A stretch of 12,141 bases of DNA from Actinomycetota bacterium (lineage in GTDB: Bacteria > Actinomycetota > Actinomycetes > Streptosporangiales > Streptosporangiaceae), in assembly GCA_003242605.1 (NCBI GenBank), contig QGUZ01000140.1, positions 1 to 12,141 of the forward strand, given 5' to 3'. The number at the start of each line of letters is the position of its first letter. The first letter of the stretch is position 1. The position numbers were made by a program, and so were the translations under genes. The notes under the pieces were generated by a model. The model did no database searches, was not told the origin of the DNA, and saw nothing but the letters and a program-made list of their open reading frames with translations. Shown here piece after piece: positions 4,750 to 11,987 of this stretch.

Positions 4750-6356
4750 GGCTCACCTCCGCGCAGCGGCAGCCGTACGGTGAACACCGCGCCGGTCAGC
4801 CCGGTGTCCTCCGGGTCGCCGCGCCCGACCTCGATGGTGCCGCCGAGCCGGCGCACCGCCTGCCCGGCGAGGGCGAGCCCCAGGCCGCGGCCGTCGCCCT
4901 TGGTGGACCAGCCCTTGCGGAACGCCGCCGCCGCGGTCTCCGGATCCATGCCCGGGCCGCTGTCGGCGATGCGGATGACCAGCGCGCCGTCGTCGAGGCG
5001 GAGCCGTACCGCCACCCGCTGCGGGGGCGGGCCGGAGCCCGCCGCGTCGATGGCGTTGTCGATGAGGTTGCCGACGATCGTCACGAGGTCGCGCTCGCTC
5101 ACCCCGATCGCGTCGAGCTCGCCGTCGGGGTCGATCGCGAGCTCGATCCCGCGCTCGGCGGCCACCGCGGACTTGCCGAGCAGCAGCGCGGCGAGCACCG
5201 GCTCGCGGACCGACTCCACCACCCGGTCGGTGAGCCGCTGCACCGTGCGCAGCTCCTCGGTGGCGAACGCGACCGCCTGCTCGGTACGGCCCAGCTCCAC
5301 CAGCGACACCACGGTGTGCAGCCGGTTCGCGGACTCGTGCGCGGCCGACCGCAGCGACTCGGCGAACTGGCGCTCGGCGTCGAGCCGGCTGGTGAGCGCC
5401 TGCAGCTCGGTGTGGTCGCGTAACGTCACCACGGTGCCGAGGGACCGCGATCCGGCCCGCACCACCGAGACGCTCACCAGCAGCACCCGGTCCGCGGTGA
5501 GGTGGATCTCGTCGGTGCGGGTGTGCCCGGACGCGAGCAGCTCGACGAGGGACGGCGGCAGGTCGAGCTCGGTGACGTGCCGCCCCTCGGCGTCGGGCGG
5601 CAGGCCGAGCAGCTCGCGCGCACCGTCGTTGGCGAGGGTGAGCCGGCGCTGGGCGTCGACGAGCAGCAGGCCCTCGCGGACCGCGTGCAGGATCGCCTCG
5701 TGGTACTCGTACATGCGGCTCAGCTCGACCGGGTCGAGCCCGTGGGTCTGGCGGCGGAGCCGCGCGCCGACCCCCGCCGCCCCGGCGATGCCGACGGCGA
5801 GCCCCACCGCGGCGATCAGCGCGGTCCAGGCGAGCTGGCCGCGCAGCCAGCCGGTGATCTTCTGCACGGTGATGCCCGCGCTCACCAGCGCCACGATCCG
5901 GCCGTCGTCCGGGCTGCGCACCGGGGTGACCGCGCGCACCGACGGCCCGAGGGTGCCGGTGTAGGTCTCGGTGAAGGTACGGCCGGCGAGCGCGGGCCCG
6001 GTGTTGCCGAGGAAGTACCCGCCGATGTTCGCGGGGTTGGGGTGGGTGTAGCGGCGGCCGTCCGGGCGCATGATCGTGATGAAGTCGACACCGGTGGCGG
6101 TACGGATGCGCTCGGCGTACGGTTGCAGCGTGGCGGACGGGTCGGGGTCGTCGAGCGCCTCGGGCACCGCCGGTGACTGGGCCACGCCGATCGCCACCGC
6201 CCGGGCCATCGCCGCGGCCTCGTCGGCGAGCAGCGACCGGGTCTGCACGACCGCGAGCAGGGTCGCGCCCAGCACGGTCACCCCGACCACGGCGATCTGC
6301 AGCGCGAGTATCTGCCGGGCGAGGCTCCACCGCCGTGGACGCGCCGCCTGTGTCAT
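4746..6356 (-). CDS. CitA/DcuS-family sensor histidine kinase (putative dicarboxylate sensor)
   Basis: This 536-residue membrane sensor comprises a TM helix at about 17-37 and an extracytoplasmic sensor domain at about 40-170. The sensor contains RPDGRRYTHPNPANIGG (97-113), like the carboxylate-binding loops of CitA/DcuS. A second TM (about 174-197) and a cytoplasmic PAS domain (about 215-315) follow. The dimerisation segment carries the phosphoacceptor His340 in AAHESANRLH, the short non-classical type of this family. The ATPase domain has the N box (Asn430, Asn434), DSGPGM (465-470) and GRGLGL (489-494). ATG 6356 is chosen for its GGAAGGTGAGG ribosome site and the basic pre-TM start; the frame opens further to 6404 without one. 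It is divergent from dctA and overlaps the regulator gene. Function as a C4-dicarboxylate or citrate sensor is inferred from family and neighbourhood. Confidence 0.92.
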   Translation of the reverse strand: MTQAARPRRWSLARQILALQIAVVGVTVLGATLLAVVQTRSLLADEAAAMARAVAIGVAQSPAVPEALDDPDPSATLQPYAERIRTATGVDFITIMRPDGRRYTHPNPANIGGYFLGNTGPALAGRTFTETYTGTLGPSVRAVTPVRSPDDGRIVALVSAGITVQKITGWLRGQLAWTALIAAVGLAVGIAGAAGVGARLRRQTHGLDPVELSRMYEYHEAILHAVREGLLLVDAQRRLTLANDGARELLGLPPDAEGRHVTELDLPPSLVELLASGHTRTDEIHLTADRVLLVSVSVVRAGSRSLGTVVTLRDHTELQALTSRLDAERQFAESLRSAAHESANRLHTVVSLVELGRTEQAVAFATEELRTVQRLTDRVVESVREPVLAALLLGKSAVAAERGIELAIDPDGELDAIGVSERDLVTIVGNLIDNAIDAAGSGPPPQRVAVRLRLDDGALVIRIADSGPGMDPETAAAAFRKGWSTKGDGRGLGLALAGQAVRRLGGTIEVGRGDPEDTGLTGAVFTVRLPLRGGEP

Positions 6357-6403
6357 CGTGACCCTCACCTTCCTGCACGCCGGCTGTGAACGAAATGTAC
6401 GCA

Positions 6404-6440
6404 ATAGTGACGTAGATCACCTATTCGGCACATAGTCACT
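6404..6440. promoter_or_regulatory. Candidate operator/promoter between the sensor kinase and dctA
   Basis: The 126-base gap between the divergent genes has an AT-richer core with repeated elements. ATAGTGAC (6404-6411) and ATAGTCAC (6432-6439) are near-direct copies, and AGTGAC (6406-6411) with GTCACT (6435-6440) is an inverted pair. ATAG...CTAT (6404-6407 and 6421-6424) is another. GTGACG (6407-6412) and CATAGT (6431-6436), 18 bases apart, could be the dctA promoter. These would suit binding of a dimeric response regulator. This is inference from pattern and position. Confidence 0.35.
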
Positions 6441-6482
6441 CGACCGCGGTCTGCACACAGCGTTTCAGGAAGGTCGAGTCAG

Positions 6483-7862
6483 ATGTCTGCCGAGACGCCA
6501 CGGCGGACCCCGAGCGGCGCCACGCCGACCGCCCGCCGGGACCGCACGCACTACCTCTATGTCGCCGTCATTGTCGCGGTGCTCCTCGGAATCGCCGTCG
6601 GGTTCATCGCCCCGGACGTGGGCAAAGAGCTTCGCCCGCTCGGCACCGCGTTCGTCAACCTGATCAAGATGATGATCAGCCCGATCATCTTCTGCACGAT
6701 CGTGCTCGGCGTCGGCTCGGTGACCCAGGCGGCGAAGGTCGGCCGGGTCGGCGGGCTCGCCGTCGGCTACTTCCTGGTGATGTCCACGATCGCGCTCATC
6801 ATCGGCCTGATCGTGGGCAACGTCATCGACCCGGGCTCCGGGCTGCAGCTCACCGACGAGGCGCGGAAGGCCGCCGACGAGGCGGCGAAGGCCGGGGACA
6901 GCGACACGGTGGAGTTCCTGCTCGGCATCATCCCCACCACGCTGGTGTCGGCCTTCACCGAGGGCGAGATCCTGCAGACCCTGCTCGTCGCGCTGCTCGC
7001 CGGGTTCGCGCTCCAGGCGATGGGGGAGCGGGGCGCGCCGATCCGCGCCGGGGTGGCGCACATCCAGCGGCTCGTCTTCCGCATCCTCGCCATGATCATG
7101 TGGGCCGCGCCGGTGGGCGCGTTCGGCGCGATCGCCGCCGTGGTCGGCGCGACCGGGATCGACGCGCTCACCAGCCTCGCCATGATCATGATCGGGTTCT
7201 ACGTCACCTGCGTGCTCTTCGTGGGCGTGGTGCTCGGCCCGCTGCTGTGGTTCGTCACCCGGATCAACCTGTGGTCGCTGCTGCGCTACCTCGCCCGCGA
7301 GTTCCTGCTCATCCTGTCCACCTCCTCCTCCGAGTCGGCGCTGCCCCGGCTCATGGCGAAGATGGAGCACCTCGGGGTGAGCCGGCCGGTCGTCGGCATC
7401 ACCGTGCCGACCGGCTACTCGTTCAACCTCGACGGCACCGCCATCTACCTCACCATGGCGACGCTGTTCGTGGCGTCCGCGACCGGCTCGCCGCTGTCGC
7501 TGGGCGAGCAGGTGGCGCTGCTGTTCTTCATGATCATCGCGTCGAAGGGTGCGGCCGGGGTGACCGGCGCCGGCCTCGCCACCCTCGCCGGCGGGCTGCA
7601 GGCGCACCGGCCGGACCTGGTGGACGGCGTGGGCCTCATCGTCGGCATCGACCGGTTCATGTCCGAGGCGCGGGCGCTCACCAACTTCGCCGGGAACGCG
7701 GTCGCCACCGTGCTCATCGGCCGGTGGACCGGCGAGCTCGACCGGGAGCGGGCCGCGGAGGTGCTCTCCGGCCGCCTGCCGTTCGACGAGAGCACGCTCC
7801 TCGACGACGAGCACGGCGAGCGCGCCGCCGCACCGGCCGAGCGGGAGATGGCGCACGCCTGA
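6483..7862 (+). CDS. dctA: C4-dicarboxylate:cation symporter (DAACS family)
   Basis: This 459-residue inner-membrane transporter is of the dicarboxylate/amino acid:cation symporter family and is likely to import succinate, fumarate and malate. It has multiple hydrophobic helices. Re-entrant-loop motifs are visible: the serine motif STSSSESALPRLM (279-291), NLDGTAIY (315-322), ASKGAAGVTG (353-362), GIDRFMSEAR (388-397) and NFAGNAVAT (401-409). Loop residues such as Arg397 are typical of dicarboxylate rather than glutamate carriers. A charged insert rich in Ala/Lys/Asp (124-141) lies between TM segments, and the C-terminus is acidic and cytoplasmic. The ATG has AGGAAGG at 6467-6473. It is divergent from a CitA/DcuS-type sensor operon, which probably controls it, and is followed by a perfect hairpin. 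Substrate choice is inferred. Confidence 0.93.
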   Translation: MSAETPRRTPSGATPTARRDRTHYLYVAVIVAVLLGIAVGFIAPDVGKELRPLGTAFVNLIKMMISPIIFCTIVLGVGSVTQAAKVGRVGGLAVGYFLVMSTIALIIGLIVGNVIDPGSGLQLTDEARKAADEAAKAGDSDTVEFLLGIIPTTLVSAFTEGEILQTLLVALLAGFALQAMGERGAPIRAGVAHIQRLVFRILAMIMWAAPVGAFGAIAAVVGATGIDALTSLAMIMIGFYVTCVLFVGVVLGPLLWFVTRINLWSLLRYLAREFLLILSTSSSESALPRLMAKMEHLGVSRPVVGITVPTGYSFNLDGTAIYLTMATLFVASATGSPLSLGEQVALLFFMIIASKGAAGVTGAGLATLAGGLQAHRPDLVDGVGLIVGIDRFMSEARALTNFAGNAVATVLIGRWTGELDRERAAEVLSGRLPFDESTLLDDEHGERAAAPAEREMAHA

Positions 7863-7884
7863 CCCGGCCGGGTCGGCTAGCGCG

Positions 7885-8877
7885 TCACGGGTCCGTCGGC
7901 GGGCCTATCGGGGGACTCGCCGACGGACCCGCGGCGGTCCCGGTCCCCCCGGAAGGCCCCGCGCCCCTGCGGGGGGGGCGGGGCCGCGCCCCGCGGGTGC
8001 AGGTGAGCGCGGCGGCGGCCACGGCGAAGCGCAGCGCCGCGCCGAGGTCCGCGGCCGGGAACGCGGCGCCCGGCCGCTCCGGCAGCGCGCCGCGCGCGGC
8101 GAGCGCGTGCAGCAGCGCGCCGGTGAAGGTGTCCCCGGCGCCCACCGTGTCGGCGACCCGGACCGGGAAGCCCGCCACGCGCAGCGGCGGGCCGTCCGGC
8201 GTCACCGCCACCGCGCCCCGCTCCCCGCATGTGATCAGCACCAGGGCGAGCCCGTGGTCGTCGAGCCAGGCGCGGGCGACGTCGAGCGGATCGGCGTCCG
8301 GGCGCAGCCAGGCGACGTCCTCCTCGCTCGCCTTCACCACGTGGGCGGTCTTCAGCCACGGCTCGACGGCCGCGCCGTACCGGGCGCGGTCGGGCAGCAG
8401 GGCGGGCCGTACGTTCACGTCGTAGACGACCGTGTACCGTTCGCGCCGGGCGGCCGCCCACTCCCGCAGCACCTCGGCCCCGGGCGGCAGGATCGCGGCG
8501 AGGGTGCCGAAGTGGAGGACCCTGGTGCCGGGCGGGGGATCGGCGGGCAGCTCGGCCGGGCGCCACTGCCAGTCCGCGGTGCCCTGCACGTAGAACGCGT
8601 AGCTGGGGCCGCCGTCCTCGTCGAGCCCGACGACGGCGGCCGTGGTCGGCTCCTCCGCCGCGACCGCGAGGGACAGGTCGACGCCGCCCGCGACGAGGTG
8701 CTCGCGGATCCGGCGGCCGAAGCCGTCGCCGGACAGCCGGCACAGCAGGTACGCGGGCGTGCCGAGCCGGGCGAGGGCGACCGCCGTGTTCGCCGGCCCG
8801 CCACCGGGGACGGCCCGGAAGGTGTCCCGCCCCGTGGGCACGAGGTCGATCAGAGCCTCACCGCAGACGACGATCAT
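7885..8877 (-). CDS. PfkB-family carbohydrate kinase (fructokinase-like)
   Basis: This 330-residue cytoplasmic ribokinase-fold enzyme phosphorylates a sugar with ATP. MIVVCGEALIDLVP opens the protein. PfkB signature 1 is around residues 25-39 (GGGPANTAVALARLG), and DVNVRP (153-158) and KASEEDVAWL (182-191) are typical of the fructokinase branch. Signature 2 is DTVGAGDTF (243-251) with catalytic Asp249. The ATG has GGGAGGAG just upstream. The family usually ends soon after the CTR motif (293-295). Here about 35 more Pro/Gly/Arg-rich residues follow, encoded by a stretch with a G8 run (7971-7978) and by the terminator hairpin, so the stop may have been shifted by an indel. Substrate is uncertain: fructokinase is the best guess, while KDG kinase or other sugars are possible. 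Confidence 0.88.
   Translation of the reverse strand: MIVVCGEALIDLVPTGRDTFRAVPGGGPANTAVALARLGTPAYLLCRLSGDGFGRRIREHLVAGGVDLSLAVAAEEPTTAAVVGLDEDGGPSYAFYVQGTADWQWRPAELPADPPPGTRVLHFGTLAAILPPGAEVLREWAAARRERYTVVYDVNVRPALLPDRARYGAAVEPWLKTAHVVKASEEDVAWLRPDADPLDVARAWLDDHGLALVLITCGERGAVAVTPDGPPLRVAGFPVRVADTVGAGDTFTGALLHALAARGALPERPGAAFPAADLGAALRFAVAAAALTCTRGARPRPPRRGAGPSGGTGTAAGPSASPPIGPPTDP
7888..7931. terminator. Bidirectional terminator between convergent dctA and PfkB kinase
   Basis: CGGGTCCGTCGGCG (7888-7901) and CGCCGACGGACCCG (7918-7931) are perfect 14-bp inverted copies with a 16-base loop, 25 bases after the dctA stop. It lies between two genes transcribed toward each other and suits termination from both sides. 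It overlaps the last codons of the kinase frame (stop at 7885-7887), which is unusual. Confidence 0.8.
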
Positions 8878-9075
8878 GCGCTCCTCCCAGGTTCCTTCGC
8901 CCGCCCGCCGTCGGGGCCGGCGCCGCGCGCGAACTCCTCACCGCGCTTCCGACCAGTGTGAGTAGAGCACCGCGGCGAGCGGCACGACAACGTGCCCGCA
9001 CGAGGGCGACCACCCCGGATGCGGTACGACATGATCGCCTCGGTGCGGGTGACGGAGGTGGGGTGCGGCTCGACA

Positions 9076-9100
9076 CCGGCCGCCGCCGGGGCTCGGCCGG
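9076..9100 (-). terminator. Candidate hairpin after the siderophore-interacting protein gene
   Basis: CCGGCCG (9076-9082) and CGGCCGG (9094-9100) form a 7-bp stem with an 11-base loop, 38 bases downstream of the stop on the minus strand. There is no T-tract. The surrounding DNA is so GC-rich that chance pairing is possible. I see no gene in the 261 bases between this gene and the kinase. Confidence 0.3.
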
Positions 9101-9138
9101 GGCGATCCGTCCCGGCGGGCCGGGCCGTACCGGGGCGG

Positions 9139-10080
9139 TCAGGCGCCGGTGGGCTCGGAGCGGCCGAGGCGCCAGTAGCCCATGAAGGCGACGGCGCGGC
9201 GGTCGACGCCGGCCTCCTGGACGAGGTGGCGGCGGAGGGCCTTCACCACGCCGGCCTCGCCCGCGAGCCAGGCGTACAGGCCGGCGCAGGAGGTGACCGC
9301 GGCCGGGTCGGGGACCTCCCAGAGCAGCTCCCGGTCGACGTCGACGTCGTCGAGCTCGGCCGCCGGGGCGGTGGCGAGCTCGCGGGCGAGCTCGGCGGCG
9401 GCCTCGCGCACCGCGGGGACGAGCCGCGCGCCGTGGGCGGCGCCGTCGCGGGGCAGCCAGGTGACCTCGACGCCGGGGCGGGTGCGCAGGCCGAGCACGT
9501 CCTCGCGGTGCGGCACCTCGAGCAGGATCGTGGCCGGGACGTCGCCGGAGAGCGACTCGGCGATCACGGAGATCGCGGGGACGGCGGTCTCGTCGCCGGC
9601 GAGCAGCAGGCGGCGGGCGTCCGCCGGGGGCGCCCACTCGCGGCCGGCGATCGGGCCCGGGTAGCGGGCATCGGGGCCGACGAGCGCCACGCGGTCGCCG
9701 GCGCGGGCGGCCGACGCCCAGCGGGAGGCGGGGCCGCCGTCCCCGTGCAGCACGAAGTCGACGTCGACCTCGCGCTCGGCCTGCCGTACGGCGCGCACCG
9801 TGTAGGTGCGCAGCGGGTGGCGGCGCTCGTCCGGCAGCGCCCGCCACCGCTGGTACCAGTCGGGGCCGTCGGGGAACTCGGCGATGTCCACGCCGGGGAG
9901 CGGGAGGACCACCTTGATGCGCTGGTCGTGGCCGAGGTCGGCGAAGTGCGCGAGGTGCTCGCCGGTGAAGGTGACGCGGAGGAAGCTCGGGCTGAGCCGC
10001 CGGGTCCGGGCGACCTCGACGTGGAAGATCGAGTACGGCTGGGCCGCCACGACCTGGGACGGAATCGCTGCGATGCTCAC
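9139..10080 (-). CDS. Siderophore-interacting protein (FAD-dependent ferric-siderophore reductase family)
   Basis: This 313-residue cytoplasmic flavoprotein of the ViuB/SIP family reduces ferric siderophores with NAD(P)H to release iron. The N-terminal FAD-binding barrel has RTYTVR (91-96), which contacts the flavin, and LHGDGGPASRWA (111-122). The NAD(P)H domain contains GDETAVPAI (162-170), a signature of this family, and the protein closes with GYWRLG (301-306) shortly before the C-terminus. Length is slightly above the usual 260-290, with an extra Ala/Asp/Glu-rich stretch around residues 230-255. The GTG start at 10080 has GGGAGG about 11 bases upstream. An iron box at 10126-10144 lies in its promoter, so expression should rise when iron is scarce. 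No siderophore transporter or biosynthesis gene is visible beside it. Confidence 0.92.
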   Translation of the reverse strand: MSIAAIPSQVVAAQPYSIFHVEVARTRRLSPSFLRVTFTGEHLAHFADLGHDQRIKVVLPLPGVDIAEFPDGPDWYQRWRALPDERRHPLRTYTVRAVRQAEREVDVDFVLHGDGGPASRWASAARAGDRVALVGPDARYPGPIAGREWAPPADARRLLLAGDETAVPAISVIAESLSGDVPATILLEVPHREDVLGLRTRPGVEVTWLPRDGAAHGARLVPAVREAAAELARELATAPAAELDDVDVDRELLWEVPDPAAVTSCAGLYAWLAGEAGVVKALRRHLVQEAGVDRRAVAFMGYWRLGRSEPTGA

Positions 10081-10125
10081 GACCGGTGCCTGCCTCCCGC
10101 TCGGCGGTTGTGCTCCCGCGGTAAC

Positions 10126-10144
10126 TTAGCTTTGCCTTACCTAA
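10126..10144 (-). promoter_or_regulatory. Iron box (DtxR/IdeR/DmdR operator) upstream of the siderophore-interacting protein
   Basis: Read on the minus strand the site is TTAGGTAAGGCAAAGCTAA, 16 of 19 matches to the DtxR/IdeR/DmdR consensus TTAGGTTAGGCTAACCTAA, with the dyad ends intact. It lies 46 bases upstream of the GTG start. An iron-loaded repressor would block transcription here. It is also 145 bases upstream of the divergent dehydratase gene, which might be affected. Confidence 0.82.
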
Positions 10145-10289
10145 TGAAGCAAGCCGAGATCTGTGGCGCAGTGGTCAACGCTCGGTGAAACGCCCTGGTA
10201 TGTCCGCGTTTCTCCCATAAGGTCTGTCCAAATTAATCCAGAAAAGTTACAAATGTGGGCGACCAGGAAGCTCGAGGAACGGGGGAGGC

Positions 10290-11987
10290 ATGGCGCTGCG
10301 ATCGCAGGCGTGGTACACGGGGCTGAACCGGAGCGCGTTCCACAGTCGGGCGTGGATGCGCCGGGGCCTGCCCGGCGACGCGTTCGACGGCAGGCCGCAG
10401 ATCGCGATCTGTTCCACCTGGTCGGACCTGAGCCCGTGCAACCGCCACCTGCAGGAAGTGGCCGAGTACGTCGCCCGCGGCGTGTGGGAGGCCGGCGGGG
10501 TGCCGCTGGAGATGCCGGTGCCGAGCATCGGCGAGAACCAGATGCGGCCGACCGCGATGCTCTTCCGCAACCTGGCGGCGATGGCCGTCGAGGAGATGAT
10601 CCGCGCCAACCCGGTCGACGGCGTGGTGCTGCTCGGCGGCTGCGACAAGACGATCCCCGCGCTGCTCATGGGCGCCTGCTCGGTGGACCTGCCCGCGCTC
10701 GTGGTCGCCGGCGGCCCGATGCTCACCGGCACCTGGCGGGGCCGCCCGCTCGGCTGCGGCACCGACGTGTGGCGGCTGTCGGAGGAGATGCGGGCCGGCA
10801 CGATCACCCCGGACGAGTACCGGGAGGCCGAGCAGTCGATGATCCGCAGCCGGGGCCACTGCAACACGATGGGCACCGCCTCCACCATGGCCTGCGTGAC
10901 CGAGGCGCTCGGCATGACCCTGCCCGGCAACGCCGGCATCCCCGCGCCCGACAGCCGCCTGCTGCAGCTCGCCCACCACGCCGGGCGCCGCATCGTCCGG
11001 ATGGTCGAGGAGGACCTCACCCCGAGCCGGGTGCTCAGCCACGGCTCGTTCCGCAACGCGCTCGCCACGCTCGCCGCGATCGGCGGCTCCACCAACGCCG
11101 TGGTGCACCTGCTCGCCATCGCCGGCCGGGTCGGGGTGCCGCTCTCGCTCGACGACGTGGACGCGTTCAGCGACGTGCCGCTCCTGGTCGACCTCCAGCC
11201 CGCGGGCAGCCACCTGATGGAGGACTTCTTCCGCGCGGGCGGGCTGCGCGCCGTGCTGCGCGAGATCCGCGACCGGCTCGACCCCAAGGCGATCACCGTG
11301 CTCGGCCGCCCCCTCGTCGAAGGGCTGGAGACCGCCGAGATCGTCGACCCGGCCGTGATCCACACCGCCGCCGACCCGCTCAAGCCCGCCGCGGGCATCG
11401 CCGTGCTGCGCGGCAACCTCGCCCCGGACGGCGCGATCATCAAGCCCGCCGCGGCGAGCCCGCACCTGCTCCGCCACCGCGGCCGGGCGATCGTGTTCGA
11501 CTCGCCCGAGGAGCTGCACCACCGCCTCGACGACCCCGACCTCGACGTGGACGAGAACAGCGTCATGGTGCTGCGCGGCTGCGGCCCCAAGGGCTACCCC
11601 GGCATGCCCGAGGTCGGCAACATGCCGCTGCCCGCCAAGCTGCTCGCCCGCGGCGTGCGCGACGTCGTCCGGATCAGCGACGCCCGGATGAGCGGCACCG
11701 CCTACGGCACCGTGGTGCTGCACGTCGCCCCCGAGTCGGCCGCCGGCGGCCCGCTCGCGCTGGTGCGCACCGGCGACGAGATCACCCTCGACGTCGAGCG
11801 CCGCCTGCTCCGGTTGGAGGTGCCCGACGAGGAGCTGGCCCGCCGCACGCCGGTGCTCCCCGACCGCACGCTCCGCGGCGGCTACGAGTCGCTCTACGTC
11901 GAGCACGTCATGCAGGCCGACAAGGGGGCCGACTTCGACTTCCTCGTCGGCGCCCGCGGCCACGCCGTACCGCGCGAGCCGCACTGA
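10290..11987 (+). CDS. IlvD/Edd-family sugar-acid dehydratase (L-arabinonate dehydratase-like)
   Basis: This 565-residue cytoplasmic dehydratase contains [2Fe-2S] and Mg2+ and converts a sugar acid to its 2-keto-3-deoxy derivative. The N-terminus LRSQAWY and the order CSTWSDLSPCN, GENQMRPTAM, GGCDKTIPA, GHCNTMGTAS match the pentonate/hexonate branch rather than the branched-chain IlvD. Cluster ligands would be Cys50, Cys118 and Cys191. They sit exactly nine residues before those I recall for Rhizobium leguminosarum L-arabinonate dehydratase (59, 127, 200), with Lys120 as the carbamylated metal-binding lysine. RISDARMSGT (461-470) holds the catalytic serine. ATG 10290 fits the family start. 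GGAGG ends only one base before it, so GAGGAA at 10274-10279 is the more likely ribosome site. It is alone in its orientation here; the exact sugar acid is undetermined. Confidence 0.88.
   Translation: MALRSQAWYTGLNRSAFHSRAWMRRGLPGDAFDGRPQIAICSTWSDLSPCNRHLQEVAEYVARGVWEAGGVPLEMPVPSIGENQMRPTAMLFRNLAAMAVEEMIRANPVDGVVLLGGCDKTIPALLMGACSVDLPALVVAGGPMLTGTWRGRPLGCGTDVWRLSEEMRAGTITPDEYREAEQSMIRSRGHCNTMGTASTMACVTEALGMTLPGNAGIPAPDSRLLQLAHHAGRRIVRMVEEDLTPSRVLSHGSFRNALATLAAIGGSTNAVVHLLAIAGRVGVPLSLDDVDAFSDVPLLVDLQPAGSHLMEDFFRAGGLRAVLREIRDRLDPKAITVLGRPLVEGLETAEIVDPAVIHTAADPLKPAAGIAVLRGNLAPDGAIIKPAAASPHLLRHRGRAIVFDSPEELHHRLDDPDLDVDENSVMVLRGCGPKGYPGMPEVGNMPLPAKLLARGVRDVVRISDARMSGTAYGTVVLHVAPESAAGGPLALVRTGDEITLDVERRLLRLEVPDEELARRTPVLPDRTLRGGYESLYVEHVMQADKGADFDFLVGARGHAVPREPH

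Noticed and set aside
4348..5964. Long plus-strand frame opposite the sensor kinase and regulator
   Set aside because: Ser/Arg-rich shadow translation with no ribosome site. The minus-strand kinase and regulator have intact motifs and translational coupling.
6357..6404. Extended N-terminus of the sensor kinase from 6404
   Set aside because: The extra 16 residues have no ribosome site, lie in the shared promoter region and are not kinase family sequence; ATG 6356 has a good ribosome site.
6465..7856. Long minus-strand frame opposite dctA
   Set aside because: The translation is Arg/His/Asp/Glu low complexity with no domain, while the plus strand encodes a clear DctA symporter.
10290..11987. 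Calling the dehydratase ilvD (branched-chain amino acid synthesis)
   Set aside because: The N-terminal LRSQxW and the blocks around the cluster cysteines match sugar-acid dehydratases better. No other ilv gene is nearby.
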